Below are positions 34,400 to 44,720 of a stretch of DNA of 64,000 nt, piece by piece (the stretch's first letter is position 1; each line of letters opens with the position of its first letter). Made by a program: the position numbers and the translations under genes. The notes under the pieces were generated by a model. That model searched no databases. It saw only the letters and a list, made by a program, of their open reading frames with translations, and had not been told where the DNA came from. Origin of the DNA: Nephrocerus scutellatus (Eukaryota > Arthropoda > Insecta > Diptera > Pipunculidae); contig OX352763.1 in the NCBI GenBank assembly GCA_947095585.1, forward strand, positions 98,869,908 through 98,933,907, written 5' to 3'.

Positions 34400-35610
34400 A
34401 TTATTATTATTATTGGGTTGGTGGGCTGAGCAGCCTGGTGCACTGCGACCTAGAGATATATTGTGCGTCCCAGATAATTACCACTCTATATGGTGGGTAA
34501 GTTCCTTTATGAATCACATTACGTAGGCCAATTCGATCAAAATGCATTCTGTCCTGGAACTGTGTTAGCCTTGAGGTGCTTAAGTCTTTTTCGTGTGAGA
34601 GCATTAAACATAAACAGTATATGTTCTGGCGATTCTTTTGCCTTGTTACAGAATCGGCAACTGTCCGTCTTTTTATTTTCCATTTGACTATTGAATGGGC
34701 TGTGTCCCGTTATGTACCGGACTAGGGATCTGAGTACATGAGGGTTCATTTTGATTGCCTTGTCTATGTGTTTAATTTTATACTTGAGAACCCTTTTGGT
34801 TTGTTTCATCCCTGTCGACGATTCCCATTCAGCTTCGATGGCATTGTTAGTCCACTCTTTAATCCTGTTTTTGAGGTGCTTGGTTCTGGCCAAGTAAATG
34901 TACCTTCTGCGCCTTCTCTTGCGCAAAATTCTGCCGCCTCGTTCCCTACAATGCCTGAGTGACCTGGAGACCACATAAGGGTGATTTTATTGGTTTTGGC
35001 CAATTGTTTTAAGTGGCAGTAGCAGCTCCACGTTGTTCTGGTGTTGAAAATAGGGCCTTTTAGTGCAAGTAGTGAGGCCTGGCTATCTGAGATTATGTAA
35101 ATCTCAGGAAAACGATTGGGGAGTTACCTAGGGGTATTCCCAGTGTGTTTCTGGGTCCGAATACTCCTGCTCCTGTTCCTGTGTCTGTTTTAGATCCGTC
35201 TGTGTACCAGGTGGATGCATGATGGGGGAGGTTATTGATGATATTTGCAACTTAATAATGCTCTGGAATTCTTGCCAAGAAGTTCCTTTGAAAATCAGTT
35301 CTTTTTGTCATTTAGTCTGATTGTAGGACAATTCCATAATCCGAGTTTATTTTGGAAATGATGTTGATATGTCCTGGTCTATTGGATTTGACCTGATTGT
35401 GTATGTTGAGAGTAGAGAGTCTTAAGCCAGCTTCACTTTTAATGTGTATGTGAAGTGGTGTAAGTCCTAGAATCTTCTCGAGGGCTGCCGTAGTAGTGGT
35501 ATTTGTGCACCTGTTGCACTAAGGCAAATGAGTCTTTGGATCTTGCTTAGATTAGATTGCTCCGTTTTTGTCCAACATATCAAGGATGCGTATATAGATG
35601 ATAAATAGGC
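34400..35610 (-). mobile_element. RNase H-bearing LINE (R1/LOA/I group), 3' part
   Basis: From high to low coordinates: the RT tail (QRLICLSATGA near 35530 and ALEKILGLTPLHIHIKSEAG, about 35500-35430), RNase H with TWYTDGSKTDTGTGAGVFGP (35215-35155; aspartate of TDGSK), LMWSPGHSGIVGNEAAEF (34990-34940), and a C-terminal segment with RYITGHSPFN and CRFCNKAKESPEHILF, a Cys-Cys-His knuckle near 34670-34620. The RNase H wording (GTGAGVFGP, SPGHSGIVGNE) differs from the LOA-type copies in this window, so it is probably another family. Frameshifts in RNase H; not functional. Confidence 0.75.
34537..35003 (-). pseudogene. RNase H end and zinc-knuckle-like C-terminus relic
   Basis: Two overlapping frames share this stretch. 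One (35003-34806) carries ITLMWSPGHSGIVGNEAAEF, the C-terminal part of RNase H with its histidine. The other (34974-34537) begins within it and carries the downstream domain: AIKMNPHVLRSLVRYITGHS and CRFCNKAKESPEHIL. A one-base shift near 34930 separates them. In intact relatives this is the end of the long ORF2 protein; the Cys/His segment is thought to bind nucleic acid (family knowledge). Confidence 0.7.
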
Positions 35611-35619
35611 TTGCTAATA

Positions 35620-35900
35620 ATCTTGATATATTTAAATAGCATTGATCATGGTCAACCTACATATCCGTGTCAGTTTTTTTGCAAAACCAAAGGCTGTGAA
35701 GTTCTACTCTGGTTATCATTCTGTTATCATAGGCGGCTTTAAAATCTACAAAAACTTGCTGTAGTGAACTCTACAAATGTTTCCATTGGCCGACTAAGGA
35801 CAAAAATCTACTCAGTTGTTGATTTACTTGGGATAAAACCACACGGGTATGGGCTAATAACGACTAAAGCGTATGGGTCTATTCTGTATTAAAGGATAGA
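35620..35900 (-). mobile_element. RTE-clade LINE fragment (RT palm)
   Basis: The minus strand matches 53285-53420 (GGTCAACCTACATA followed by a diverged GTCAGTTT) and contains FVDFKAAYD-like sequence (AAGTTTTTGTAGATTTTAAAG on the minus strand near 35750), the first catalytic motif of RTE reverse transcriptases. Frameshifted. Confidence 0.6.
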
Positions 35901-37355
35901 GGAGAAAATCTTATACGCGATAATCACAACGTTAACCACCATATTTGCTGCATATTCTTATGAAAGGATCACAGAGGATGCTTCTTCTCCACTCGTTAAG
36001 ATTTTACAATCTTTATTTTATCGACGAAAACGTCATGTCAGAATTAATTCATCGTTTCAGTCATATTTTTTAAAGTAGTTCGTTCGGGTTCCTTCTTCTC
36101 CTATCTTATTTTTCTGCTGTCAATAAAGCAACAAAACAAGTTCTAATATATCAATATTTGGAAGAAAAATGGTCTCAAAATTAGCAAAAGAAAATTGAGA
36201 ACCTTGTTTTTTTGTCATTGTTCAACTCTTTGCTATACGTGAAAAGTCTGGAAGTACAAGTACACATCGTAGCTGCTGTCGAAACTTTATTGAAGCTATT
36301 TTCAGATATTAGGTGTTAATTTTCAACCCCTTCGCGCTTTTGCAATTTGTAGAACTGCCACGGAATCCCATCGAAATTTTAACATCCCCCAGGGGAGTAA
36401 TGCGTATCCTTGTCGTCATCATAGTCATCGCTTTCATCGATGGGCTCTTTTGCCCAAATTATTATTATTACTTTGGTGCGTCGCATTTGGCCTTACCACA
36501 ACATCTTACAAATTTTATTTTGTTTTACTTCTTTGAAAGACATTATTCTAATTACTAAGAAGCATGTCCTCCAACCCAAAGTCATTCCCGCCGTTACTCC
36601 TTTACTGAATTGCTTCGAATTCGCTTAGAGAGCAAGCAAGTTGTAAAGTTGTGAAAAACAAAATCGAATGTAACGTAACAACAAAAGTTTAGCGAAGGCG
36701 GCACAACGCACGAACGATTTCCCATTCGCATTCTCAATTCATCGTCACACGTAAAAGTCCTGCGGCTCTTTATTTTCACACCGCAAAACCGAAGACGCCC
36801 ACAACAAACGAAATCGAAATCAATTCAATTTAATCCTTGTTTAAACTAATTTTTCCTTTCTTTATTGTGGATCACTTGGAAGTGAGTTCCTTGTGACTTC
36901 CTTTGGAGTGAGGTGTGAAAAGTGTTTAATTTTTGGTAAACTTTTTCATTCGTAAATGTCTGAAACTTAGTCGACGCGATTAAAAGAATTCGTAAAGATG
37001 TAAGGCGCTGGTGAAAATGTTCAACAAAGAAGATTCTCGCATCCCTATTAAAAGTCATCGTTGCCGTTCTCGGCTAAAAGTTGACGTTATTTTTATCACC
37101 CCTTAATCCAATCAAAAGGACATAAAGTGGTTCGCTGAAGAGGTCAGGAGGTACATATGTGAGTGCTTTTGTTTGTGGTGTTTCCTGTAGATCAACACGG
37201 TAATTGCTTTGAGTAGAAAAGTTTATGTTTTTACAGCATATTAGTTGGGCTGTTAGAACCTCGTGCAAGTGGATTCTTTTAAGGAGAAATTTTCAGATTA
37301 AACTTCTATTAATTTGGTTTCGTGTTTTTGTTTGTAAAGCCCATCTTCTTCTTAA
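35901..37355. other. unassigned DNA, possibly single-copy
   Basis: About 1.45 kb with no family repeat. 36600-36840 is less A+T-rich, but I see no start codon context or domain supporting an exon. Open frames at 36313-36558, 36846-37058 and 37074-37268 are unrecognised. Confidence 0.3.
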
Positions 37356-37359
37356 TATA

Positions 37360-37533
37360 TGCTTAAGCTCAAGCGACATGAGAGGATCGTAGTTGAATCC
37401 CGGAAAAACACCAAAAATCGTTTCACTGTTCCACCTCTCGCAAATATCTAACAAACGTCCGAGAGTAATAACTGTAACGGAGAGCTTCTCAATTAGTCTT
37501 TTGGATACGGCTCTAAATTGTGTGTCCATTCAA
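37360..37533 (+). mobile_element. SINE copy C, interrupted by copy D
   Basis: Plus-orientation SINE whose body (CACCTCTCGCAAATATCTAA, GAGAGCTTCTCAATTAGTCT) runs up to TGTGTCCATTCAA. It is cut by copy D, and its 3' remnant (CATAACGCACAAATACGACA) resumes at 37841. B-box region: GTAGTTGAATCCCGG near 37388-37402; the A box is degraded. The 8-bp CCATTCAA is present on both sides of copy D. Confidence 0.75.
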
Positions 37534-37832
37534 TAATTATAATAATATTTGTCGCGACAGACCATTGCGGTCCAAGGCCTAACTTCTCGCGACCATTTGT
37601 GCTGCACATGTTAATTTTTGGACACAAAATGGAAGGGACCTACAATTTAAGGCCGGATCCGAACGGCGAATTGAGAAGCTTTCCGTGACAAGGTATTTAA
37701 TTACTCTCGGAACGTTTGTCACCCATTCGCGAGAGGTGGGACACCGTGAAAAATACTTTTGGTGTTGCTGGGATTCGAACCTGAACCTCCTGCCCAGCAG
37801 CCATGTGCACTACCACTGAGCCACGGCGCCCA
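37534..37832 (-). mobile_element. SINE copy D, full length with intact promoter boxes
   Basis: The best copy of the SINE family (299 bp, minus orientation). Minus-strand order: tRNA-like start GGGCGCCGTGGCTCAGTGG with A box TGGCTCAGTGG (37823-37813), then B box GGTTCGAATCC (37781-37771), 31 bp apart. Next comes the body, then the conserved 3' block TTAGGCCTTGGACCGCAATG and a short ATTATAATTATT tail. Flanked by an 8-bp target-site duplication, CCATTCAA (37526-37533 and 37833-37840). Mobilisation would need a partner LINE; its 3' block does not resemble the RTE 3' end in this window, so that partner is unknown. Confidence 0.9.
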
Positions 37833-37840
37833 CCATTCAA

Positions 37841-37872
37841 CATAACGCACAAATACGACAGATATTATATTT
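37841..37872 (+). mobile_element. SINE copy C, 3' remnant
   Basis: CATAACGCACAAATACGACA resembles the AACATGTGCAGCACAAATGG / TCGCGAGA block expected next in copy C, displaced here by the insertion of copy D. Short and diverged; position after the target duplication is the main support. Confidence 0.5.
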
Positions 37873-37907
37873 AAGCTTTTTAAGCTGTGAAATCAACAAA
37901 CAAAATA

Positions 37908-38452
37908 AAACAACCCATAAAAATTAAAATTTTTCGTGTAAATTCTCTAATCGGGAATACACAATGTACAGTTTGAATAAAATCGGGTAAATTTTTTAAA
38001 ATTTTTGTTAGGGAGCCCTCCGACCTCGAGGCTTGATCACTTCCAAATTTTTACAAAAAGTGTTGTCCATAATAGATACACATGCGTATAAAATGTGAAG
38101 AAAATCGGGTTAACTTTGTAAACAATTAGTATGGGTGCCCCCGACTCCGGGGTCCGATCGCTTAAATTTTTTTTACAAAGAGTGTTGTGCATCGGAAAGT
38201 ATACGCATGTGTATGCGTATAAAATTTGAAGAAAATCTGGTACTTTTTTATAAAATTTGTATGGGTGCCCCCCGACCACGGGGCACGATCACTTCCAAAT
38301 TTGTACAGAAAGTGTTGTCATGGAAAATACAAACGGATGTAAAGTTTGAATAAAATCAGGCCTTAAGAAGTGGGTTAAAAATTCATCACAAAATTCTACC
38401 ATCCAGCCAGCCCACCAGCAACGGGCACGCGAAGTTATTATAGAGAATTTAA
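37908..38452 (-). mobile_element. Helentron-like tandem-repeat element, both ends present
   Basis: Minus orientation. The low-coordinate end is AACAACCCATAAAAATTAAA followed by TAAATTCTCTA (37939-37949). The high-coordinate end is CAGCAACGGGCACGCGAAGT and TAGAGAATTTA (38441-38451). Between lie about four units, each with AATCGGGTAA-type and GATACACATGCGTATAAAAT markers and G+C-rich patches (CCCCCGACTCCGGGGTCC). The (GGCT)n tract is reduced to CCAGCCAGCCCACC. Confidence 0.8.
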
Positions 38453-38886
38453 AAAAAATTTGTCCATACCCATGTGTTTAAAATTTAAAGGAAATCTGGC
38501 TAATTTTAAAAATAATTATATGGGCTACCATCGGGCCTCAGGGCCCGTTCACCCAAAAAATGTACAAAAAGTTTTGTCCATCGCAGATACACATGTGTAT
38601 AAAATTTGAAGAAAATCGGGTCAATTTTTAAAAAATGATATGGGAGCCCCTCGGCTCTGGGCCCACTTCCAAATTTTAATAAAAAGCGTTGTCCATAGGA
38701 TTAAACATGTGGATATAAAATTTGACGAAAATCGGGTAAATTTTTTAACATTTTCTATGGGGCACCGACACCGGGGCCCGATCACTCCAAAATTTTTACA
38801 AAAAGCGTTGTCCATCGAGATACACATGCGTATAAAATTTGAAGAAAATCGGGTACTTTTTTTTATAAAATTTGTATGAGTTTCTC
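38453..38886 (-). mobile_element. Helentron-like tandem-repeat array, adjoining second copy
   Basis: Immediately after the end of the 37908-38452 element, three to four more units in the same orientation continue (ACACATGTGTATAAAATTTG, AAACATGTGGATATAAAATT, ACACATGCGTATAAAATTTG). No family end is visible on either side. Either the first element inserted next to or into this array, or the array is the truncated rest of another element. Confidence 0.75.
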
Positions 38887-39534
38887 GTTTTGTGCTTAGA
38901 GAACCTAATTTGAACCCGAATGACGAGTCTTTCAGATAGCCAGGTTCATTCTGCTTAAAAAGTCACAGCTTGGTATAAATTTGCAGGTTTCTAGCAATTT
39001 CTAAGCAATGACGGATTGCTTCATTTCACCTCGCCGGCGGGTCGTATTCTTTTGAATGTATTCGAGATGTCTTTAAATAGAATTGGGTTTTTTCATTTGA
39101 AAAGATTAATATTTTAAAAATTTAAATTAATTTGAAATTAATGTTAACTGAAATCTCGCATAAGTAGGACTGAACCTGAAACCGATCTTATCATCTAAAA
39201 GACTTGGTAGTTTCTTGAGTTAGAAATTCTTATTATTATTCTTTTTTATTTAGAATCATTTCTTCTTGTGTTCTTTTTTGCTTAGATAGAACCTTCTGAA
39301 GGCTTTACAGTTTATTATACATTTACTTTAAGCATGACATTTATTATAAGCATACCCTGACAAATCATTATGAATAGAGTCAACAACGCTACGAAATCAC
39401 GAACAACGCTAACAAATTATCCAAATTTACTTTGAAATTCAGTCGTCGATTCGCGCAACTTGTAGACGACACGTTGTTTTATCGCAAAATTGTGTCTGTT
39501 TGTTTGCTTGTTAATTAGCATAATTGCCACATTC
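38887..39534. other. unassigned A+T-rich DNA
   Basis: No gene or family repeat recognised. The mariner relic's own 5' end may lie in the last 100 bp, but no terminal repeat could be seen. Confidence 0.3.
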
Positions 39535-39860
39535 TATTTCTGGAAAAATAAGGCCGGAGTTCGCGTCAATGGAAATCGTAACCGCACCATGAGTAATGAT
39601 TTTTTGTTTGAAAATATGGATGGCATTGACCAGATGCGGTTTCAATAAGATGGCTCTATGCGGCAACCATTGACTTATTGAAGTCAAACTAATTTTTAGA
39701 AATGGACCTGCCAATGTTGTCCCTAAGGACGTACGATTTGGCACCACTCGATTATTTCCTGTGGGGTCATATGAATTCACTGCCCAGCAGTGCTCGAAAA
39801 AGTGACCCAAATTAGACGTCCAAAATGCACTTCCTTAAGAACAGCAGTGGTGATGGCTAT
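39535..39860 (+). pseudogene. Tc1/mariner DD41D-like transposase relic
   Basis: One frame reads YFWKNKAGVRVNGNRNRTMS, NDFLFENMDGIDQMRFQ*DG from 39535, ending at the second catalytic aspartate (codon 39649) just after an in-frame TAA. In another frame, from 39735, DLAPLDYFLWGHMNSLPSS carries the third catalytic aspartate (39750). This matches the order and wording of the copy at 49539-50266. The N-terminal DNA-binding half and the first aspartate are absent. Frameshifts lie between 39660 and 39735. Confidence 0.75.
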
Positions 39861-41655
39861 ATTTTCAAAATTATTTTAACGTGTTAATATATTTAATACA
39901 TTCCTTTAAATAAATAAAACAATTTTATTAAAATTGAAACTTTTGTGCTATTTTTTATAAGTTCTATCGAGCTTAACTAAATACACATTACAATCGCAAG
40001 TATCCTTGTTGTAAATTTTATACTACATTATAAGTTAAAATAAGTGTTTCAATTTTGACTTGACTTGACAGGCAACATCAATAATTATGTTCTGAAAGTA
40101 TTTTAATGGAAATCAGAATTCTCGCAAACTTCCTTTGGTAAATGATAAATATCTGTAAGGCTTCGATCTTAATTAAAAATTCTATTCAACATTGTGTCCT
40201 TCGGCAGCCACTTTTTGGCTCATTTTCATTCGTATTCGTATAGCTTTCAAAATACAAAAAGAACATCTAGGATAAGTAGGTGCATCACATCCTGCTCCTC
40301 CGTACCATAAGCGAAAAGTTCACAAACGGTATTTGATTTCAAAACCAATAATGTAACTTTCTTAATATTCGCTCACATCGCATGCCAAGCGTCGTGTTTG
40401 CGGTGTGGTGCTATGCTCAGCACATATCATGCTTCGGCGTGCAAGGATTTTAGCAAATATTGAAGACTGAAAATGTAGGCCAAAAAAAGCACTTGGTAGC
40501 TGGAGGTGTGGTGTTGTGGTATATGTGTTGCTTCGAGAATGTTTTATAAGCTAGCCCAGCCTTTCATCTGCTACTGCGCCAATGATGATGGCATCTTATG
40601 CATATATGCGCTATGCTAGGATATGCAGTTGCGCCCACAGCTGAAGATCCCTGTTGAACTTTATTGGTGTTAATAGGCATACAAAATTAATGCTGTGGAA
40701 GCGACGGCAACAGCATCGCATTCGGTGCTACTCAAACAATCTGTGACCCGTACATATATGCATACAAATATCATAACATCCTTTGCACGAAAAGTTCATC
40801 TATCTGAGAAATACGAATACCGCAATTAATTTCGTATCCTCATCCAGAATGGCATGAGCAATGGATGGAAGGATATTATTTGCGAATTGAAGAGCTTGGG
40901 AATATCCACCGATATCTCAGAGGAAGTCACTTTTTTTGTTCGTTCTTTTACTCATTTGCATTGTACGATGGTTTTCGTCTCCTTATATGTCTCACTCTGC
41001 AATGGAAAATCGAAGGACAGGGAGGATGGGGAAATTCAAGCAGCTCAGTCTGACTGTCTATCTGACTGTATCCTAATATTTTTCTTCTATTTTTTGTTGA
41101 TTTGATTCGTCGGTTCCTCGTTTACGTCGTCGTTTCGTTTCAAAATTTCAAAGGAGAAAATCCAATTTTGAAACTTTCTGAAATGTTGCATATGAGTAGG
41201 TATTTGATTAGAACGAACCGCCTTTCTAAGCAAATATGTACGTACCAATACCCGGGTGACGTATAAAAGACAGGATGGATTTCATTTTCGTATTCCTATG
41301 CAGCTTTTTAACAAATGAAAAATTATTATTGCACGTACGATAAGAACCGCAAGCGAACGAAAGGAACTGCGCCAAATTAATGAATTAAATTTCGAAATAT
41401 TTGCGCTGGAAAATAAGTTTCTTTACTATCCCCAAAAAATCGGAAAGAGATAACAATTTCTCTTCCACTTTTCAGTTTGAAATTTGGGCAAAATTAAAAA
41501 TGTTTAAGGTTTGCGCTGAGTGTAACAGGGATAAAAATTTATTCTTTCATTTGTTATCATTTTCATCTGAGTTTGGGTTTTGAATACCACACAATCACAA
41601 AAAATGTCATCCGTTGTCATGGTTTGTTATTTCTTTTTTCTTAAAGCCATCCTTT
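39861..41655. other. unassigned DNA, possibly single-copy
   Basis: About 1.8 kb. 39880-40200 is very A+T-rich. 40200-41150 is more mixed and contains none of the repeat families. Open frames at 40854-41105 and 41401-41583 show no known domain. Confidence 0.3.
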
Positions 41656-41659
41656 CAGC

Positions 41660-42265
41660 AGAGATATGATCAGTCATCAGAAAAATAGTTGCAAAAACAT
41701 GCAGTACTTATGGACGTGCCGTTTCTATTCTGACTGTGGAAGTGCCAGCAAACTTCCACGTGGTGTCCGGTAATATTTCCCCCAAAAATGAAAAGCTTAA
41801 TGATAGGGCTAGTCACTTCAAAGCACGGTTGGCGCAATTCTCGTAGAAAACCAGTACTACAAAACTCAAATTCATTCTCGGGAACACTGAACTACGAAGA
41901 CGATCACAACAACGAAAACGTCTTAACTATTCAAGAATTTACTTAGGCAACGTAAGCTTACTCTATAGAATACGAAGCTGTGATCTAGAAGGGGCGGTGG
42001 ACGGTGAATTGCGTCTTACATAAATCAAAATATGTCATACTTTACTGTTCTCATGCAAGACATGAGCAGGATGTCTACACTCAGGAATACATTAACTCAC
42101 CCTTCGCGTGTAGTAATATAAGCCTCATAATCTTTCACGCACCGATAAGGGTTATCCCAGAATAGAAAAAAGGTTGCCCTTTCCAACAAAGAGACCAGCA
42201 ACAAATATTATCACGCGATAACTACGCCTTGCATGCATGCATGCCTCAAGCCCGGCTAAAATAGG
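41660..42265 (+). mobile_element. RTE-clade LINE, 5' part, strongly diverged
   Basis: Aligns with 14571-15200: GATCAGTCATCAGAAAAATA, CTTCCACGTGGTG and GGTAATATTTCCCC, ACTCAAATTCATTCTCGGG, ACAACGAAAACGTCTTAACT, then EN-start equivalents and ATAAGCCTCATAATCTTTCA with CGCACCGATAAGG. Too decayed for a continuous frame. It abuts the LOA-type element. Confidence 0.7.
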
Positions 42266-42269
42266 AGGG

Positions 42270-43994
42270 GTTGAGGCAACGGAATAGTCCTGTCCTCAGT
42301 AGAAGGTATTCCTAACCTAAGGTGGCCATCGCTAAGAGGGTGCTTAGTCGATAGTTAGCGGACTTTGAATACCTGGCGACCTTCGGTTTCAACTGACCTT
42401 CCCATGGCATACCGGGCTCTGTCATGGGTAAACTCCTTTACCGAATACTCATTGGTCAGTAATAATTCAAGAAAAAATAATTTTGAGACCAATGCATCTC
42501 AAAGCCCATCAACCTCGGATCCTGCTGTTGAGCAACCCGCTGTATCTAGAGAAAATGTTGAGCTCTCGATGTCCAACCCCATGTTGGCCTTACGTGCTCG
42601 ATCTTACTCAGCCGAAACTTACTCAGAGTTCAGACGGCGTAGCCATACTGGCCCCATCTGAAACTAGCGAGGGCGTCAGAACTGAGAAAGTGGAATCAGC
42701 CACTTCTGATTCTGACGCATCCAAAAAAGTTGATGCAAGTAGCGTCATCTCGGAAAAATCTTAATTTGGGAAGCATGGGCAAGTACAGAGAGAATGATCT
42801 TGCTTTTGACAAAGGCGCGCCTTGCAACTCAACATCTACGTAGGACTAATGAGCTCCATCAGGGTGTTACAGGCGAACCTGCATCACGCGAATGTCGCGT
42901 CCGCTACCCTCAGCAAGCGGTTCACCGAAGAAAATATAACCCTTGGTCTCATCTAAGAACTTGGGTTATTAGCGGACAGATGAAAGGTATACTGGAACGG
43001 GACAAGTAAGATGATCTATAAATGCGGGGAGCCAGTGCCAGTGACAGGTCGGCCTGCTTGATCGGCACGAATATCAACTTTCTTCCTATTCCAGAATCAA
43101 AAAAGGGGTGAGTATCTTTTAGAATATCTTATTAGTAATAATGTAGATATATTATTATATAAAGATCCAAGCCTGTGTTCATAAATGCGATTAGCGAAGA
43201 GGTACTTGACCTCACTCTCGCCAGTCCATTTATCTCCAATTTTGTTGAAAACTGCCATGTGTCCGACGAAGTCTCGCTCTCAGACCATCAACACATCAGG
43301 TTTGTATTTCCTGTCAATTTGGCACATGCTTCCTCTAGATATGAACAAAAGTCCACGGACTGGAATCTATATCGGGGACATGTCCTCTCTAAAGTAGATA
43401 TGCTGTCACATCTATTAAGTCAACAAGGGACTTAGATAAAGAAGCATGACAGCTCTGTGCCAGCTTGTGTAAACGAAAAGTTCCCTGTTGGAACGACCAG
43501 CTGGCTTAGCTTAGGAAGATAGTTATAAAACATTTCAACTCTGCTAAACGCACGTAGAGCTGGGACGAATATAGGTTCATGGAGGATATGCTGCGGAATG
43601 CCAGTAGCTGCAGGAATCCATTAAGCATTATTTAAGGATCAGACAAACTGTGTAGGTTTAAATAAGAAGGTGAGGATAAAATCCGAACCCTACTCCAGGT
43701 TCATTTCCCAGGTTCGTCTACTCGTTCACCATATGCGTACCCGAACGCATATGACCAAGGGGTCTTTATTACTAGTAGGTAGATAAACTATTTATCGAGT
43801 AAAATCTTTAGTCAGGATAATGTTAAATGGGCAGTAGGCTCTTTTAAACCTTTCAAAGCTCCCGGCGGTGGTGGGATCTTAAAAGTGCTTCTACAGAAGG
43901 CAATCGAACTCATCCTACCGGACAAGATTACTTTATTTAGAGCTAGCTACAGCTGGGTGTACATTTCCACTATCTTGAGACAGGTAAATGTGAT
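42270..43994 (+). mobile_element. LOA-type LINE, 5' part to RT entry
   Basis: 42365-42765 may be ORF1 (Ser/Glu-rich, no knuckle seen). The ORF2 start reads MSSIRVLQANLHHANVASAT (42849-42908), the conserved N-terminus of LOA-type endonucleases. Later EEVLDLTLASPFISNF (43198-43245) and VSDEVSLSDHQHIRF (43261-43305) mark the EN C-terminal region with its SDH motif, followed by STDWNLYRGHV. RT entry at 43830-43990 reads SFKPFKAPGGGGILKVLLQK and RASYSWVYISTILRQVNVI. Stops, deletions and frameshifts throughout. It is interrupted at 43995 by an RTE fragment and continues at 44120. Confidence 0.8.
43175..43435 (+). pseudogene. LOA-type endonuclease C-terminal relic
   Basis: The best-preserved coding piece of this element, ending at TAG 43433. 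It includes EEVLDLTLASPF, the catalytic-site histidine motif LSDHQHI, and STDWNLYRGHVLSK, which marks the linker after the endonuclease. In an intact element this would be in the middle of ORF2, some 200 residues from its start; the upstream part is largely deleted (42960-43170). Confidence 0.75.
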
Positions 43995-44119
43995 CATCAT
44001 CATATTTGTCTCTGGCCTCCCGCAAAAAGTCTCTCCACCGGTCCCGATTTTGAGCCGATGTCAACTAGTTTAGCATCCCTAAACTCTGGGCGTCCTGGTC
44101 TACGCCATCCTTCCAGAGA
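43995..44119 (-). mobile_element. RTE 3'-end fragment inserted in the LOA-type LINE
   Basis: A 125-bp 5'-truncated RTE copy. On the minus strand it runs through GGGATGCTAAACTAGTTGAC, ATCGGCTC and ends in an ATATGATGATG tail. It is flanked by a 10-bp target-site duplication with one change: TAAATGTGAT (43985-43994) and TAAATATGAT (44120-44129). Removing it restores the LOA frame across VNVIFTPN. Confidence 0.85.
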
Positions 44120-44720
44120 TAAATATGATATTTACCCCAAACCAGGTAATAGTCCTAGTCAGCTGCCTAAATAATACAGACCTATAAGTCTAACATCATT
44201 TGTCCTCAAAATCATGGAGAGACTTATTGATGTTCATATTAGATAAAGTCGAGATATTATTTCCTCATCGCGAGGAGTGTCTGTGCCTGTGACTACAGTT
44301 AATGGATATCCCCAAGGAGTAGTGCTATTTCCCTTTCTATATGGTAACTAGTAATTGAAATCTTCTAATCGATGTAATTATGCGGTTATGTGGACGATTT
44401 GGCGATTTTCTTTAGTGGTAAGCACTGCACGACTATCACTAGTGTCATGCAAGATGCTACACATCTTAGAATTGTGCAGCAAAAAGGACTATCCAGCAAT
44501 CCTTGCAATACTGCTCTAGTTCCTTTCACGAATTGTGACCTATCATCATCAAAGGCACCTCGTTAGATTATTCCTGTGAGGTTAGATATCTCGGCGTTAT
44601 CCTTGATAAACGGCTAAACTGAAATTCTCATATCAAGTCCGCAAATCCCTTGAGCATGTGTAGGTACATTATATAAAGAAAAAAAGGCACTATCGAAATA
44701 GGATAACTTGGGAAAGGCTC
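44120..44720 (+). mobile_element. LOA-type LINE, RT continuation
   Basis: Continues the frame as IFTPN and then YRPISLTSFVLKIMERLID (44180-44230). TTVNGYPQGVVLFPFLYG marks the PQG block (44295-44345), and GYVDDLAIFFSG the YxDD active site (about 44390-44420). Next comes LSSNPCNTALVPF and, in another frame, YLGVILDKRLN-like sequence (44585-44620). No RNase H remnant was found after it. Confidence 0.75.

Noticed and set aside
37771..37832. tRNA gene on the minus strand
   Set aside because: A and B boxes are good, but the acceptor stem does not close after the B box and the sequence continues into the SINE body; it is the SINE head.
39511..39810. 99-codon minus-strand open frame
   Set aside because: Antisense shadow of the mariner transposase relic, whose motifs read on the plus strand.
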